Below, piece after piece: positions 6,463-8,141 of a stretch of DNA of 8,141 nucleotides. The notes beneath the pieces are model-generated. The model was given only the letters and a program-made list of their open reading frames with translations. It did not search any database and was not told the DNA's origin. The first letter of the stretch is position 1; each line of letters opens with the position of its first letter. Where the stretch lies: the NCBI GenBank assembly GCA_029062075.1, contig JAIDQW010000251.1, forward strand, positions 1-8,141, written 5' to 3'. Origin of the DNA: Paramuribaculum sp. Its GTDB lineage: Bacteria > Bacteroidota > Bacteroidia > Bacteroidales > Muribaculaceae. The position numbers and the translations under genes were made by a program.

Positions 6463-8141
6463 ATGGATAGGAATATTTTCAACGAAAAGGAGTTGAAAGA
6501 GTTACCCGGGCTAATTAAGCGATCAATAGCCTTGAGTGATGGTGTGGTCTTTGCTGAGGATCGCAGAATTATTGCTGACTCTTTAAAAAGTATCAGTAAT
6601 GAGGACGTAAATATTAAAGATTCTTTCGGAAGAAATATCCTTATCCATTATCTGTCGGCTGTTAACGTTCTTTGTGAGGAGATTGGTCAGGATAGAAGCA
6701 TGATTATTGCAATGATGCTTACACCTTTATGTCGTACCGGGAAATTAGATGCTAAGCAAGCAGCTGCGGCATGGGGGGATGATGTGGGAACATTGCTTGA
6801 GGGTTTGCTCAAAGTAGAAACCCTATATGACAGAGGTGTAGTTGGCGTAAGCGAAAATTTCCGTAATCTTTTGCTGACATTTGCAAGTGACATAAGAGTT
6901 ATCATAATTAAGATTGTCGAATGTACAGTCACCATGAGAGCTATCAATCATCACCCGGATGAAGCAAAAGTACGGCAAGCATCATTTGAAGCTAAGAGCC
7001 TGTATGCACCGATAGCACATAGATTGGGGTTGTATCACATTAAAGGAGAGCTCGAGGATTTATCATTAAAATATACCGGCAGAGATATTTACACTCGTAT
7101 TGCTCGGAAACTAAATGAAACCAAAAGCAACAGAGATGCATATATCGCCAACTTTATAGCACCTGTTAAAGCCGAACTTGAGAAGCAAGGTCTTAAATTT
7201 GAGATTAAAGGAAGAACTAAATCGATTTCATCAATTTGGAATAAGATCCAAAAGCAACATAATGACTTAGAACACATATATGATCTTTTTGCAATAAGGA
7301 TTATACTTGACGTTCCAAAAGAAAAGGAGAGAAGTGAGTGTTGGCTGGCTTATTCAATAGTAACCGATATGTACCAACCAAACCCTGCAAGACTCAAAGA
7401 TTGGTTGAGCATTCCGAAGAGTAATGGCTATGAGTCATTGCACATAACTGTTCGGGGTCCCGAATCAAAATGGGTGGAGGTACAAATCCGCACAAAACGA
7501 ATGGATGAGATAGCTGAAAGGGGAGTTGCCGCTCATTGGAAGTATAAAGGTATCAAGAGTGAGAATAATCTCGATACATGGATGAACCGTGTTCGAGAAA
7601 TAATTGAAGGCACTGAGAGCGGACCACTTGAACTTATGAAAGAGTTCAAGATGGACATATATGACGAGGAAGTTTTTGTTTTTACCCCTAAAGGTGACTT
7701 GTACAAATTGCCACTAGGTGCTACAGTTCTTGATTTTGCTTTCAATATTCATTCCAAAATTGGGTGCACATGTACCGGAGGTAAGGTTAACGGACGAACC
7801 AGGAAGATAAACCATAAATTGAGAAGCGGTGATACCGTGGAAATTATGACATCTGCTAATCAGCTCCCCAAACTGGACTGGCTGAATTTCGTTGTGACCT
7901 CCAAGGCTCGCTCAAAAATCAGACAAAGTATTAATGAGCAGAACAGTAGAGTTGCTGATCTCGGGAAAGAACTGTTACAACGAAGATGTAAAAATAGAAA
8001 GATAGACCTTGAAGAAGCTGCCTTGATGAAACTCATTAAGAAAATGGGATTCAAAACAGTAACAGATTTTTACAGCGAAATAGGAAAGGGAAATCTGGAC
8101 CCCGGAGAGGTTATCACATCATATCTTGCCCTCTCTATTAT
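6463..8141 (+). CDS. relA: RelA/SpoT-family (p)ppGpp synthetase with degenerate HD hydrolase domain, 3'-truncated
   Basis: Long RelA/SpoT homologue that transfers pyrophosphate from ATP to GDP or GTP to make the stringent-response alarmone. The frame is open from 6463 to the window edge (559 codons). The N-terminal HD domain (about 20-165) is recognisable by ENFRNLLLTFASDIRVIIIK, but the catalytic HD pair is Thr87-Pro88, the following ED pair is Arg91-Thr92, and the later D...N pair (KLADRxHN in active enzymes) is Glu153 and Thr157, so hydrolysis should be lost. The synthetase domain (about 225-365) looks intact: GRTKSISSIWNKI (250-262), Asp274 in YDLFAIRI, the RxKD motif (310-313), Tyr323 in NGYESLH, and Glu339 in VEVQIRT. 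A TGS domain follows (about 401-464: VFVFTPKGDLYKLPLGAT), then helical VTSKARSKIRQ. The zinc-finger/CC and ACT domains expected at the C-terminus are beyond the edge. The start is the first ATG after a consensus promoter. Confidence 0.95.
   Translation, partial: MDRNIFNEKELKELPGLIKRSIALSDGVVFAEDRRIIADSLKSISNEDVNIKDSFGRNILIHYLSAVNVLCEEIGQDRSMIIAMMLTPLCRTGKLDAKQAAAAWGDDVGTLLEGLLKVETLYDRGVVGVSENFRNLLLTFASDIRVIIIKIVECTVTMRAINHHPDEAKVRQASFEAKSLYAPIAHRLGLYHIKGELEDLSLKYTGRDIYTRIARKLNETKSNRDAYIANFIAPVKAELEKQGLKFEIKGRTKSISSIWNKIQKQHNDLEHIYDLFAIRIILDVPKEKERSECWLAYSIVTDMYQPNPARLKDWLSIPKSNGYESLHITVRGPESKWVEVQIRTKRMDEIAERGVAAHWKYKGIKSENNLDTWMNRVREIIEGTESGPLELMKEFKMDIYDEEVFVFTPKGDLYKLPLGATVLDFAFNIHSKIGCTCTGGKVNGRTRKINHKLRSGDTVEIMTSANQLPKLDWLNFVVTSKARSKIRQSINEQNSRVADLGKELLQRRCKNRKIDLEEAALMKLIKKMGFKTVTDFYSEIGKGNLDPGEVITSYLALSI

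Noticed and set aside
1..8141. CRISPR array, tRNA or rRNA gene, insertion sequence, prophage or toxin-antitoxin or defence locus
   Set aside because: No periodic repeats with spacers, cloverleaf-like sequence, transposase, terminal inverted repeats or defence-gene motifs were seen; almost every base is assigned to housekeeping genes. The CPBP protease alone is not evidence of a defence or bacteriocin system.

Overview
This 8.1 kb window looks like chromosomal housekeeping DNA from a member of the Bacteroidota, most likely the order Bacteroidales. The evidence is moderate-to-low GC content, the lack of Shine-Dalgarno motifs in front of the genes, a textbook Bacteroidetes promoter (TTTG, 19 bp, TAnnTTTG) in front of the last gene, and proteins such as FtsE with a GKVGSGKS P-loop and LptB with a C-terminal tail of the Bacteroidetes type. 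Family or genus cannot be fixed from the sequence alone. No mobile element, phage gene, CRISPR array, rRNA or tRNA was seen.

Layout. (1) Bases 1-3887, + strand: a tight four-gene run. It holds the 3' part of recQ (DNA helicase), ftsE (ABC ATPase of the cell-division/peptidoglycan hydrolase pathway), udk (uridine kinase) and lptB (ATPase of the LPS export machine). Gaps are a 1-nt overlap (TGATG), 15 nt and 10 nt, so one transcript is likely. (2) Bases 3865-5468, - strand: a two-gene unit of trmN6 (tRNA1Val m6A37 methyltransferase) followed by a CPBP-family membrane protease, joined by an ATGA overlap. The protease gene runs head-on into lptB and overlaps its 3' end by 23 bp. (3) Bases 5469-5532: a 64-bp AT-rich divergent promoter region. 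(4) Bases 5533-6415, + strand: engB (ribosome-assembly GTPase), a 50-codon unassigned small gene, and a strong intrinsic terminator. (5) Bases 6424-8141, + strand: a consensus promoter and a long RelA/SpoT-type (p)ppGpp synthetase gene that runs off the right edge.

The most informative point is the RelA/SpoT homologue. Its N-terminal HD hydrolase domain has lost the metal-binding and catalytic residues, but its synthetase domain keeps the catalytic residues and carries the RxKD motif normally found in bifunctional Rel/SpoT enzymes rather than the acidic motif of proteobacterial RelA. It is therefore predicted to make but not degrade (p)ppGpp, which implies a second, hydrolase-competent homologue elsewhere in the genome. 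Its promoter sits so close to the ATG that the mRNA should be leaderless or nearly so, and the area around promoter and upstream terminator carries four copies of GCACAT. No clearly novel multi-gene system was found; the remaining findings are modest.
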